Source of the DNA: Microstegium vimineum
Lineage: Eukaryota; Streptophyta; Magnoliopsida; Poales; Poaceae
Direction of reading: 5' to 3'
Assembly (NCBI GenBank): GCA_022036555.1
Contig: CM039137.1
Coordinates: forward strand, 26,715,862 to 26,779,861
DNA: 64,000 nt
In this document: piece after piece, positions 23,412 to 35,400 of the stretch
Layout of the letters: every line of letters starts with the position of its first letter
How positions within the stretch are numbered: position 1 is the stretch's first letter
Notes under the pieces: generated by a model
What the model saw: the letters and a program-made list of their open reading frames with translations, nothing else
Database searches by the model: none
What the model was told of the DNA's origin: nothing
Program-made: the position numbers and the translations under genes

Positions 23412-24691
23412 GAGAGATTTAGCTACATGGCCCTCAAAATAATATCTCTTTGGTATATGGCCTTTTTTTTTTTGAAATTTGTTTCATGGCCCTAAAATTA
23501 ACCTTTCTTAGCTTTATGTCATTCTGTTACATCTGAACACTCAAGGCGTGAAAAGTCCATTTTTACTCCTAGGCTGCAAAAAAATAAAATGGAGAATTAG
23601 ATAATCCAAAATAAATAGAATAATCTAGCATGCTCGCAGTCACTAACAGCCACTAGAACAATTGCAGCTACCGATTAGATAATCTCTAAACTGAAGAAGA
23701 GGCACATACAGGCTATTTTTAGAACTACTATTTTCTAAATTGACAAAACTGCAATCATACAATTTCAGTCTCGAGAAGCCACCAACTGGAGACCAATCTG
23801 AACTTACATAATGTCGCAGGGCCATATCACCGCAAGCTAATTCATTTTGATTGATAAATTGAAGTAAGAACCGAAACAATAAAAAGAATTCAGAAGAAGA
23901 TCACATCTGAAAGCAAATAGCTCCTTCATCGGAACATAGAAGCTCCAGAAAAATCGCCGGCGCAGTTGCAGATCCATTCGACAATCGCCTGAGCCGCTCA
24001 GCCTCCTCCTTCGATATGCTTCAATCTTGCTCGCTGCGTCAAAGGCTTCCAGCCGCAGCTCGAAGACGTCTTCTCGGTTGCCACCGCTGCCTTCTTCCCC
24101 ACCGTGCCGGGGACGCGACGGCGGCGGCGGCGTCCTAGTCCGGCACCACCGGTGGCGACACGCTCGCTGAGCTAGGCACCGGCCAGGCCCCCGCGTTGGG
24201 CACTGGGCTGGGAGCCGCTCTCCGGTGGCGAGCCGCTGCCGCGCCTCGCCGCCTCGCCGGAGAAGACGTAGCCGAGCGCGTTGGACGAGGAGGTCCGCCA
24301 CAACTCCACCATGGCGAGATGTGAAGGGACTGCGGCAGTAAGGGGGCGGATCCGGCGGATCCAGAGCTAGAGAACCTGGCGGCGGCGTCCCTTGGCCGGC
24401 GGCGGCGACTCCCTCTGCTATCGTCTTTTTTTCGGGTGCGTGCGTGAGGCGCGGCCGCGTGGTGCGCGCGTGAGGAGGCGCGGTGCGTGGGTGAGGTGTT
24501 CCCATACAGAAGGGTATTTGTGTATTTTCGCATGCCAACTAGTTGACAATCTAACCGAACACCCTAACAGAGTTGACAGAAGGGCATAGAGCTAAGAAAA
24601 ATTAATTTGAGGGTCATGGAACAAATTTCGAAAAAAAAGAGGTCATACACCAAAGAGGCATTATTTTGATGGCCATGTAGCTAAATCTCTC
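23412..24691. mobile_element. Mutator-like element with long TIRs (Pack-MULE candidate)
   Basis: Both ends start GAGAGATTTAGCTACATGGCC read inwards, and similarity continues for about 120 bp (CAAAATAAT, CTCTTTGGT, GAAATTTGTT, TTCTTAGCT on each arm). The flanks are a perfect 9-bp duplication, the hallmark of Mutator elements. Total length is 1280 bp, with no transposase. The interior (about 23840-24540) is much more GC-rich than the arms. It holds a long open frame on the minus strand, and a shorter one starts MVELWRTSSSNALGYVFSGE. Captured gene sequence, as in Pack-MULEs, is therefore possible, but I do not recognise a donor. Confidence 0.88.
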
Positions 24692-24700
24692 TTAATTATA
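24692..24700. repeat. Right target-site duplication of the MULE (TTAATTATA)
   Basis: Exact copy of 23403-23411 directly after the right TIR. Confidence 0.92.
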
Positions 24701-25003
24701 CCCTCGCAAAGTTGTATTTCTATCTCATTCATGTCTTCGCTGAATGCGCCATGAGGATAGAAGAATGTAACCATCTTAGCCTCGAATTGGAAACACTTGA
24801 TTGTGATACTCACAAAAGGAACTTTCAATGTTATTAAGCTTCACTCATTTGAGGATGGATGTGACAATCTAACCCTCTATCATCCTGAGAGGTAATGTTG
24901 TATACCATTTGATCTTTCTTCCATCACCTAATTATCAATTTCTTTACCCATGCGATCCTCCTGAGATGTTGCAAGTGCATTAACGGGTCCCAATATCCCT
25001 AAT

Positions 25004-25269
25004 GTTCCGTTTGGCTCTCTAGAATTCCCAAAATTGAATTCAAGTATAAACTATAGTTGTGGAAGAAGAATCCATTAATTAAAGTCTACAATTTTACTTA
25101 AGTTGGGGAGGAAGAATAAATGGAATCCTTTTCCCACCTCTCAACCTATGAATTTGAGATAGACTTATATGTGAACTTTGAAAAGTTATGAAATCTTACA
25201 TTCTTTTTCCATTACTATAATTTATACAATGAATTTAATTCTAGGAATTCCGGGGAGCCAAACAGGGCC
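25004..25269. mobile_element. MITE with GTTTGGCTC ends (266 bp)
   Basis: Left end TTCCGTTTGGCTCTCTAGAATTCC and right end GGAATTCCGGGGAGCCAAACAGGGCC are inverted. The interior is AT-rich and non-coding. Confidence 0.75.
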
Positions 25270-26102
25270 TAAAGGAAATGAATTGAACATACAGAAGGTT
25301 GCCCTATGCTATGGATGACATTTCTTATGTTCTAGCAACGCCATGAAAGGAACAAAACTTATGCCTTCTCCTCCACATGTATATCTACTATCATGAAACA
25401 TTTGGGAGAGAGAGAGAGGCGGAACACATAAATGCAGGGACTCTAGAAGCTTAATAAAGCCCTTTGGAACAAAGGAGTTGGTTCCTGTAAATTCTTTAAA
25501 AATCATATGGAATTGCCTATTTCATATAGATTCTGGAGAAATATCCTACCAAGAGGTTGTATGTCATAGAAAAAGTCTCCTTTGTGTCACTATCTTATTG
25601 CTTACTATTCTTTGTCTATGTTCTATCCAAACATTTAGTCTTATAATTCTGGAGGGAATAGTTTACCAAGAAGTCCTACTCATATGCACTTTCTGTACTG
25701 GATGCAGACAATTACTACACTTTTCCTCCTTTCCAAACAATAAGTCTTTCTAACTTTTTTTAGTCAAAAATCTTAAATTTTGTCAAATTTATATAATAAA
25801 ATGATAACACTTATGATAAAAAAATCTAATTAGATTCTTTATTAACTATATTTTCAATAGTAATACATATTCGATGTCATATTTTTTTATATTTTTCTAT
25901 ATATTTTTTATCAAACATCAGATCCTTTTTACTATCAAGGAAGTTAAAATAACATATAATTTGGATGGAATGCGAGGCGCCTTTCATTTCCTTGAATTGT
26001 TTACATCACCACGATCCCGCACTCTACGGCTGCAACTTGTACATATCAGTATATCACCCATGGAAGCCAAAGCCGTTTTTTTTAAAAAAAATCCCCAATT
26101 AT

Positions 26103-26412
26103 GGCTGTGTTTAGACTGTGAGAAGTGGTGAAAAGTTTTTGCAAAAAAAATTTGCGCTCAAAATGTAAAACGCAAAAACTTTTTGCACCCCTATTTAAAT
26201 ACAATGAAATATTTTGTAAAATGTAGGGAAAAGAGAGGTCTGGCACACGTAACGATGCAAAATATTTTGGTTTTTGGTGTGTTGGGTGCCAAATACAAAA
26301 TATTTTGGGGGCTACTTTTTGCAAAATTTCGTACCTCTGTTTAATTCCAATTTTAAAAAAAGTAGTCCAAAACATAAAAAGATTTTACAAAATGAAGTAA
26401 CTAAACAAGGCC
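26103..26412. mobile_element. Tourist-like MITE family B, copy 1 (310 bp)
   Basis: Left end GGCTGTGTTTAGA, right end CTAAACAAGGCC, flanked by a 3-bp repeat TAT. The interior (GTGAGAAGTGGTGAAAAGTTTTT, several AAAATATTTTG) is shared along its whole length with 28747-29056. Confidence 0.88.
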
Positions 26413-28746
26413 TATGTTTTTTCCATTGTCGTGTTGGGCTTTCGTGGACTGCAGGCCCAAACGTGGAGTGTTTTCTCGGGTGGCCCATCTTTGGTTGTGA
26501 CTTTGACATTCACTTCGATGCAGTATGGGCTTGACCTGTCAAGCTGATAGTGGACAAGAGAAGCAGAGAATAAGCCTCTCGCATCGTGACCACAATTCCA
26601 CAAACAGGGTGGACCGAGCTCAGTGAGTGAACAAACCTTTTATTTTTAATTTCACTAAACACGACAAAAATAATCAGTAAACATAAAAATATATATCCCC
26701 CGAAGTAAATAAAAGTGGAAAATATACCTCCAGTCTCTCAACTTGTCTTAAGATTTCATTTAGGTTTAGGTTGCCCCATACTCCATCCATAACCAACACA
26801 TCTCGCGAGTCTTTGCGAGAGGGGCTGAGGCCGCCGCCGCTGCCCGCCCGCCTCCCTTGGTCGTCGCCGCTGGTCCCCCTCCCTTCCCCTCTAGCATCTC
26901 GCCGGGGGCTGAAGGGAGTGGGGATCCATTGTTTTTAATAAGTTTCTCCAGTAGATCGAGTTCTTAGGGTTAGGGTTTCTCCATGCCAAAGTTCTTGGTA
27001 TTGGAGTTTTATCTCCTCCTTCTCCTCTTCTCCGGCAATGGTGAAGGAAAAGGATGAAATCGTCTTCTCCATGGTGGCTTCGTTGAAGACGAGGGCGGCA
27101 ACTTCGGCGTCACCATCTTCATCGATATGACGACATGGAGATCTTTGTTTCTGGACGGCGGCATCAAGACGGAGATGATGTCGTCGTCATGGAATAATTT
27201 TCTCCAGTCTTTTCTTCGTTTTGTTGTGGTTAGATTTGACCACAATGAAAGAGTAGGGAGAATATCCTTCAGATCAGTCTTCCTCATTCTTCGGTGACAG
27301 AAAAAAGAAGAAGAAAGACACCAACAAGAAAAAAAGATCCTCAATTCCACCTACAGGAATGTTGATCGTCGTTCGTTGGATAGTTGTTCTCATGTCATCT
27401 GCCGAGTGTTTGTCTGTGCGGTCATCTACACTGCAAAGCGATTAACAGGTTAGGATTTAAGTTGTGCTATTCACAGCGTGGGTACTATCTCGTATTGCAA
27501 AGTGCTTGTAATGTTTTGATATACCCAGATTTTATATAATATAATTTTTCTTTCGTCGTAAAAAAAAAATTCATTTAGATTTCTAAACTTTTAAAATGAT
27601 ATATGTGGTTTCTAGACTTAACAAAGAGTGTTATCTAGATCGTTAGACTCACCCAGCAGATTGTGTGACAGGACATCGATTCGAGCGTGCGTTCAGTGGA
27701 ACATGACACTTATCAAAAAAAAAAAAGGAGCATGACTGCACTTTTTGTATAGTCCATTCCCCCGGGCAGTAAACGAACGAGATTCTTCTCTCCACTCAAC
27801 TGAACTGAGAGCAGGTCGTCGATGACTCGAGGCTCGTCTACACTTCTTTCGGTCCGAAGGGAAAAGGGGCCGAAGCTGAAATCACCACGAAACGGAGCAG
27901 GGTGAGCGGAAACTCACAACCCCAACCGGTTGGCCCGCCATGCCTTATCCTGAGCCACCCATTCATGCATCGTGATTCACGCCCACTCCAGCTGTGGTGG
28001 CGGGCGCCCGAAAGATTGTGGAAATTTGCTGGACGGTACGATGAGATCAATGTCTCAACCGGACATCCTCCCCCTCGGACGCGCAGTTCACAGCCACACG
28101 ATAAGGACCGGCCGGCCAGGCGGTTGTGGAAATTTGCTGTCGAGGGGTGAGGGGTCCCTGCGCTTGCAGCTCGCGGGGTCTTCTACTCTTCTGGTTGCTT
28201 TTGAGTTCTGACGCGAGGCTTCCATGGAATTTCATGCCACTATGCGAGATTCTTCTCTCGTCTGAAATCTGATGTTTCCCTCGTGCTTCATTCACCACAA
28301 ACATTCAAAAAAAGCCGACCGTAGAGAACCATTGTTCTGTTGTGCGACTGGATGGCTTACGGACCCCACCTCATCTGCTTCCCTTCCACGTCAGCTCCCC
28401 GCGATTTTCAACACCATCAATCCGCACACATTATCTAAAGAAGAAGAGGAAGAAGAAAAACACCATCAATCCGCAAGCGAAATAAACTAAGGCGTGCATA
28501 TAGATATAGGTACACAAAGCGATGAACATTAATCAATCTGACGTATTTTCGATCTCGTGGTATCAGGACACAATCGTATCAGACCCCACGCGTATACCGT
28601 TCCCGGCGAAAACTCATCTCATCTGCCCGCTGCTGTGGTGTCGACACGTTGTTCCGGCACGGAGACATGCATGTAGCTGGAAGCTGTGGACGCATCTGCT
28701 GGTTGGTCAGCTACTCCGAGAACGCGATGCCCATGCCTCGCTCTAA

Positions 28747-29056
28747 GGCTGTGTTTAGATCGTGAGAAGTGGTGAAAAGTTTTTGTAAAAATATTTTGTG
28801 TTTAAAATATAAAACGTAAAAAAATTTTGCATCCTTATTTAGATACATTGAAATATTTTATAAAATATAGAGGAAAGAAATATTTGACACGCACAACGAT
28901 GCAAAATATTTTAGTTTTTGATGTGTTGGGTGCCCAAATACAAAATATTTTGGGGACTACTTTTTATAAAATTTGATACTCATGTTTAGTTCCAATTTAA
29001 AAAAAATAGCTCAAAACATAATTTTTTTTTGCAAAATAAAGTAACTAAACAGGGCC
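28747..29056. mobile_element. Tourist-like MITE family B, copy 2 (310 bp)
   Basis: Same ends (GGCTGTGTTTAGA, CTAAACAGGGCC), same orientation and same length as 26103-26412, flanked by a 3-bp TAA repeat. Three-base flanking repeats fit PIF/Harbinger-derived elements. Confidence 0.88.
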
Positions 29057-31799
29057 TAAGTCTTATTATGCCCCGGCAAAAGCCCATCAGTCAGACAGCT
29101 CGACACGCACGCGTGTGAGATGAATGGATTAGAAATGGTAAAGGGTGGCGGCGAACTGGCAACCATGATTCATCAGCCGATCACAGCTCACAAGCAGGGA
29201 GTTCTGGAATTGCCTGCAGGTGTCAAACGGTGCGTGCGTGTGCGTGCATGCCTACACGGACGTGTTCTTCAGAGTTCAGAATTCAGATGCAGGGAGCATG
29301 CCCAGCCCAGGCTGAAAACTGCAGCACCTGTTCATTGACTGCCTCGGCACGGTTCAGACTTCAGATACTTGTGGCCGGCCGGCTACGTCCGCTCGGCCCG
29401 GTCACGCCGAATTGAATTGACCGTGGAAGTAAATAAAATGCGCCGCGGTGACTTTTAGACTCTCGGTTACTTTTCCGATCGCTTTCATAATACTCTATGA
29501 TAAGTATATAGTTCGATGATATAGGTAATGATTGCCGCTTCGATCGACCGCATGCGCCGCGGTGACGGCTTGTAGGGTTAAGTTAAGATTACGCTTGGTT
29601 CAATCGCTGAGCGCTACTAAACGACGATGACCGGTGCTCTGCCACCGCCATCCGACGCCAAGCTACGCCATTACAAAAAAATGATGATGGACACGATTCT
29701 AGGGTAACAAGAAAAAAAATAGTGTCTTTTCTTCGTCTCTGATGCCTTGCTTGCATCGCTTATTATTAGGAATTGAAGTAGCTCACAAGAAAACATTGGA
29801 CGATGCGGTGTAAGAAACAGAAGAGTCATTTTAATTCGTCCGAGAAATCTAATCGAAGTTCTCATCGAATAAGCATTTCGAGTGTGCATTCAGTCCAAAG
29901 GAGGAGCATCCTTCTCGGTTTTTGTTTTGTTTTGTTGGGTATGCAACGAGGTAGCTCCTTCCTTGTGTTCCAAGACAGAAAAGAGAACGAGGGTTTTTGT
30001 TTCAGAAAAACGAACCATGATTTGTTCTGGTTGCCCGCGGGCAAACGTGACGTGTCCGTAGTCGTCGTCACGCCACGCACAAAACAGAAATTAGGCAGCG
30101 TTCATCCTCATCCCGATCGAGTGAACCGCAAGCAGCAGCACAGCAAAGTGTGCGTGCGGGGCGAGGGAACCATGCATAGAGTCACACCGAATGCGCCGGA
30201 GCCGAGAACGTGTTTTGACCGTGCCAGCCACCACGGCTCTGCGCCGAACCCGTGCGGTGCACGGGCAAGTACGTAGAGCCGTCATTATTCGAGGTCTGAA
30301 ACAGCGGGAAAAGTTGGTTCTATTGCTAGCAGCAGCAGCTAAGCTAATCCCGCCACCAAACTTCACCTGGTTCTTGTGCGAGTCAATGCCGATGGGCGAT
30401 GGACACAAGCCAAGTGAAACTTGAGCAGCACATGCACAGCAGCCAGCGCCAGGCGATCGATCGATGCTTGGAGCCTTTGACGGCGTCAGACGGAAGAGCC
30501 GATCAGCAGCATCCAACGACTACCCAACTCGCACCGGACGACGGGACGAGGCGAGAGCGACGGATGGGCGTCGGCCATCGGCTCAGCCCGCGCCACGGCG
30601 ACGGGGACGGGGACGGAGCAAAAATCTGCCGTCCGCGCGAGGCAGCGGAGGGCGCAGCGCCACTTGTGCGCGTCTCGACGGGCGCCGCTTCGGCACGAGG
30701 CCACCTGCACCCGCGCTGCCTCTGCCTGCCCGCCCGACACCTAGACCTCGGCGCGACCGTCCGTTTGCTGCGGGCGCGCGTGCGGACTGCACACCGGTCG
30801 GCTGGATCCGCAACAACGGTCACACGCTCACATGATGTGACGAGCCTGTCGCAGCTAGCTACGGAACGAGGATGGCACTGTACCATGGGCTCCCCAAGTT
30901 ATCGGCTACTCCTACGTACTGTACTACTACTAGTCCAAGAGAGAGAGAGAGGGAAACGCTACAACAACAACGAATCGATAGTGGTAGCTTTGGTTCACGT
31001 TGGTCGACTCTCTACGATACAAACAGTACATTACCGTACGGTACACAGCTGCACACGTGACAGCTTCACGGCGCTGCTAACCTCGTACTTAACGCCCGCG
31101 CGCGGCGCAGCCACTGCCACGGCCACAGGCCACAGCCACAGGTGCTGAATTCCTTGGCCTCCTGGTCGACGGCGCCGAGCGCCGAGCGAAGCGGCCGGCC
31201 TCACGCCACGGGAAATATCGCGTCGGTCCGTGGATGGTGGACCCGGCGAGTTGACCCCTCGGCCCCTCTCCGCCTCCAGACGTGACTCCACAGCTGTGTG
31301 TGCGCTTCCTCCACCTCCACCTGCCGCTCGCCCACCAGGCCAGACGACGTCCGATGACAGGTGGGCGATTCGGGTGTCATACCCCACGAGCCATCCGGAT
31401 GGGGTACAGAATTAGGTTGCTCATTCTTGTACCCGTAGCTGCTTCTGGTGCCCGACGCCAAGCAGGACCACCCCACGTCCCTCCTGCGCTGCACGTATAT
31501 GACGAGTGGGCCCTTACCGACCTGTCATGAAGGCCAGAATAAACCGTGTAATTGTTTGGTGCACGTAGAGATCAAGGGGAATTAATTATAGGCGTTTGTA
31601 CAATAAAATCCGCGCCAAACCAAGCTGGTTTTGACGAGAACAAAAGATACCAGTACATTTCTGTACTTAACGATCAACTCGCATCCCAATTTGGAATAAA
31701 AGAGAACCTATTCAAATCGCGAACTAAGCGAGCGCAAATGATTAGGCTAATTCTAGTGAAACCTCCTCATCTGATTAGTCTTAAATAAATATGTTAACT

Positions 31800-32092
31800 T
31801 AGAGAAACTTCAACCCATCTTCTAAACATGTCCCTATTCTAAATCTAGAGACTTGGTCCAAAAAAATTCACTCCAATGCACCTCCTAAGTCCTATTTGGA
31901 CTCCCATTTTAAGAGGGCTCTCAAAGTTTAGTTTTAGGTCATTAGAAAAGAGGCCCTCTTATTTCACTCCCTCAAATTAGGGACTATGGTTGGAGTTGGA
32001 CTTTAAATTTGACCCTTAATTTTTGCAGGCACCTCCCAAATGAAAATATAAGGGTTTGTTTGATTTAGGGTCTGTGGCTGAAGATGCTCTTA
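31800..32092. mobile_element. MITE with CTAAGAGCATCTTC-type ends
   Basis: Left end TTAGAGAAACTTCAACCC, right end GGCTGAAGATGCTCTTAG, inverted with mismatches. The interior is AT-rich, with repeated CTCCCAAAT/ACTCCCTC motifs. Similar ends occur at 55544-55750 and in part near 7408. Confidence 0.6.
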
Positions 32093-32327
32093 GTGTTTAG
32101 TAGGTGCACATAATAGTGAGATGAGTACCTTGTACTCCTTGTGTCTCAAAGAAAAGGAAAAAAAATTAATTTAGAACAGAGAAAGTGATTTAAAAAAACA
32201 AAACCATGCTTTGAATTATAATCGATTTCTTTCGGCAACATTTTTTCCCAAAAATTTAATTCCTGCCGAACGGGGCCTTAAAAGCCGCTCGCCTCCTCTC
32301 CATCTTGGCATTGCTCGCGTCGTCCGC

Positions 32328-32336
32328 CTTTTATAA
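32328..32336 (+). promoter_or_regulatory. TATA-like box of the RUS gene
   Basis: CTTTTATAACTCTCTCC, followed by a CT-rich leader, about 160 bp upstream of the RUS start codon. Confidence 0.5.
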
Positions 32337-32492
32337 CTCTCTCCTCTCTCTCTAACCACTGCCAGCCACCTCTGCGCCCATCGCGACCACTCGCCAAATA
32401 TTTTTTCTTCCGCCCACCTGACTACGCCTCGACCTCGACATCGGCCTCGGCCTCGGCCTCGGCGTCGCCTCCGTCCGCCGGACGCGGCAGCC

Positions 32493-35400
32493 ATGGCGCC
32501 GGCGGTGGGGCTCAAGCGCTCCGCCACGCAGACCAAGACCATCACTCTGCCGCCGCCCGAGACGCGGCTGGCAGTGCGCGATGTCATGCGGTCCACGATC
32601 CCGTCGCAGCCCGCCGAGGCGCCGGTGGCCACGGATAGGCCGGCGCCCGCCGCGGCGCTGCAGGGGTTCCTGTGCCTGGAGGAGGTGGACGGGAGGCGGT
32701 GGAGCTACGTGGTGGACGGCGGGGCCGCCAAGGGGAGGGGCAGGAGCGCGGCCGCCGTCCCCGCTGGGGCCTCCGTCAGGGCCGTGCCGCTGCAGTCGCC
32801 GCTTCCGCCTGCCGAGGTGAGCAGATGGGTGGAATTGTGGCTTCCTGTTAGGTTCGGTGTTGGTTACGGTTCGCCTGAATGGCCCTGCTGCGGCTACGAG
32901 CGTTTGATTTGGGAGAATTGTTTTCGGTTTTTGAGTAATTGGATTTGATTGTTTCATAGAGCGTTTGTTCAATTGGTTTGTAAATAGTTGGCATGTCAGA
33001 TTGCCGATTCGATATTGGGGGTATTGATCTAATTGGTATGCATATGCATGAGTGTTGTGATAGATGTGTTTACTCGTTCATTGGACGATGCACACTAAAA
33101 TTGGAGTAGCCCGGTAATTTCGAAGCAGGTTGACACGAAATTGGGGAAGTTAGTTCTTGTCGTGAATTCCGAGGCTGTGAATTACTCCCTCCATCCAAAA
33201 TCGGAGTCATAAAATCTCCAAGAATCGGAGTCGTCTAAAGCTAGTACCACAGTTTTCACGTCGTGCAGGCGCATGCAACTTCTCTCACTCGCCCAATTAA
33301 TTCAATTGTCTGCATGCGGATCCTCTCATTGGATGAATTAATTCCATCATCTGCATGGACCACCACTCCTTGGTCACTGCGCACGACCTAAGATAACTCC
33401 AATTTTTGGATGGAGGGAGTATTTTTTTTTTGTTTTAGTTGGTTTTCGTGAACTTTAGAGAATTGAAAACTTGGGTTGATTTAGATGTGAGATTTATTGG
33501 TCTCACTACGTTGGTCCCTATGGAAAAGCCTCAGATAAGTGAGAGGTGTTGGCCTCAGGCTCTCAGCCAATTGGTGTTGGCCTCAGGCTCTCAGCCACTT
33601 GGTTGTTGGAGCCTCATTTATTTGTATCTAGTGCTAGGAAAATTACTAATAATTTTGGCGCTACGTTATGTACCAAGTTTTGAACAATGGAATAGAATTC
33701 ACGCCTGCCTCTTGAACCTTTTGTTCTCCATAGTCCCGGGGCTTTGTTTAATGGCATGTGGAAACTTAAGCTTATTTGTTCCAAGTGATCATAATTAACG
33801 ACCTTAAGAAGTAAAGTATACTGTGGAATATTGTTGCAGGAAATAATGGCATTCATAAGATCGTATGTTGTGCCTGAAGGATTTCCAGATAGTGTTACTC
33901 CTTCATATGTACCTTACATGTCCTGGAGGGCTCTGAAGGTATTTTGTGGATCTTACGTTCAACAGTCAGTTTTTACTGCTATTCTAAAAAAACAAGCGAA
34001 GCTAAATGGTTTGTTCACTGTTCAGCACTTCTTTGGTGGAGCAATGGGGGTGTTTACAACAAGAACCTTGTTGAGTTCTGTTGGAGTTTCTCAAAGCAAG
34101 GTGACACCAGGTGCCATTGCTATCAACTGGATCCTCAAGGTAAAAATATTATGTTCATTCAGGAGCTCTCATTTCTCTTGTTCACCATACTAGTCTGTAT
34201 AATGTATTCAGGTCAATCAATTATCTAACTATCCAGAGAGAATACCCTTCATTAACTTTTTTTTTTTTTTGCACACAAGATATTTGACATGTTACCGCGT
34301 ACTCTGGTCTCCTACTATACCAAACTTTAATGCTTAGGATTATGAATAATGTGGATTTTCTAGCCTGGCTTGTAATGTAATATGGTTGTCATTGCACTTG
34401 TACCACAGGATGGTGCTGGGCGTGTTGGAAAAATGCTTTTTGCACGTCAAGGAAAGAAGTTTGATTATGACCTAAAGCAGGTAAACATGTGGTTCATTTT
34501 TTTAAATATACACTTCCAATTTTTATTGGTCCCATAATATATATCAATAACTCAATAACTGAAATAAAAATCATATGCAGTTACGGTTTTCTAGTGATCT
34601 CTTGCTGGAAATAGGAGCTGGGATAGAATTAACTACTGCTGCATTCCCTCATTTTTTCTTGCCTATGGCTTGCGTAGCCAATGTTGTAAAGGTTTGCCCT
34701 CACCAGCACCGGCATTTTCAAATTGGACTTACTCTGTTTTAATAGTATGATGAAGGACATCCTTTCTGTTTCATGCAACATGTAGAATGTTGCTGCTGTT
34801 ACGTCAACTTCAACTCGCACTCCAATCTATAAGGCCTATGCAAGAGGAGAAAACATTGGAGATGTTACTGCTAAAGGCGAATCTGTTGGGAACATTGCAG
34901 ATCTGGTAAAAATCAACTGAACATACTGTTACCTCTAAATCTTTCTTGTTGCATGGTGGCATGCCAAATTAACATATTCAGAAACACCCTTTTTTTGTTA
35001 GTATAAGGTGCTCATGTTTGACAAAATTTGGTTTGCCTTTTCACTGCACTACAATTAATACAGAATGGCTTCTGCTTGCTTTTGATTGTTATTCTCGTAT
35101 GTTAACATGATCTATCAGCTATACTGACCCCCTTTTGTTTATTACACTTGAAGCTTGGTACTGGTCTGAGTATCTTTATCTCAAAAAGGAATCCCTCACT
35201 GGTGACTTCATTTGCCTTGCTATCCTGTGGATATCTCCTGAGTTCATATCAAGAGGTTCACTTTCATTCCTCTAGTGTACTGCTTCCGAGTTTTGTAAAA
35301 AAAAAACTGGAACTCTATCATTAATAATTTGATATTGTTGGTTAACAGGTGAGATCTGTTGTGCTGAATACCCTAAACAGGGCGAGGTTTACCGTCGCAG

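Larger units (their letters stand above)
21640..32300. other. Long gene-poor region dominated by transposon fragments
   Basis: About 10.7 kb with no gene I can support. It contains several MITEs (22191-22640, 25004-25269, 26103-26412, 28747-29056, 31800-32092), an AT microsatellite (22642-22690) and a MULE (23412-24691). 21898-21960 resembles one arm of a MITE. GC-rich stretches (26780-27360, 27780-28250, 30100-31500) are open in several frames at once, as GC-rich non-coding DNA is, and translate to low-complexity Arg/Ala/Pro text. Confidence 0.5.

Noticed and set aside
25740..25900. Another Stowaway-like element
   Set aside because: AT-rich core similar in style (TCAAATTTATATAATAAAATGATA) but no CTCCCTCCGT ends or TA flanks could be placed.
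26723..27720. Possible second MULE with AT-rich ends around a GC-rich core
   Set aside because: The presumed ends (near 26723 and 27600) do not form an inverted repeat and no 9-bp duplication was found.
30399..31148. Long open frame (249 codons) on the plus strand
   Set aside because: Several overlapping frames on both strands are open in the same GC-rich stretch; the translation is low-complexity Arg/Ala/Thr text with no domain and no splice context.
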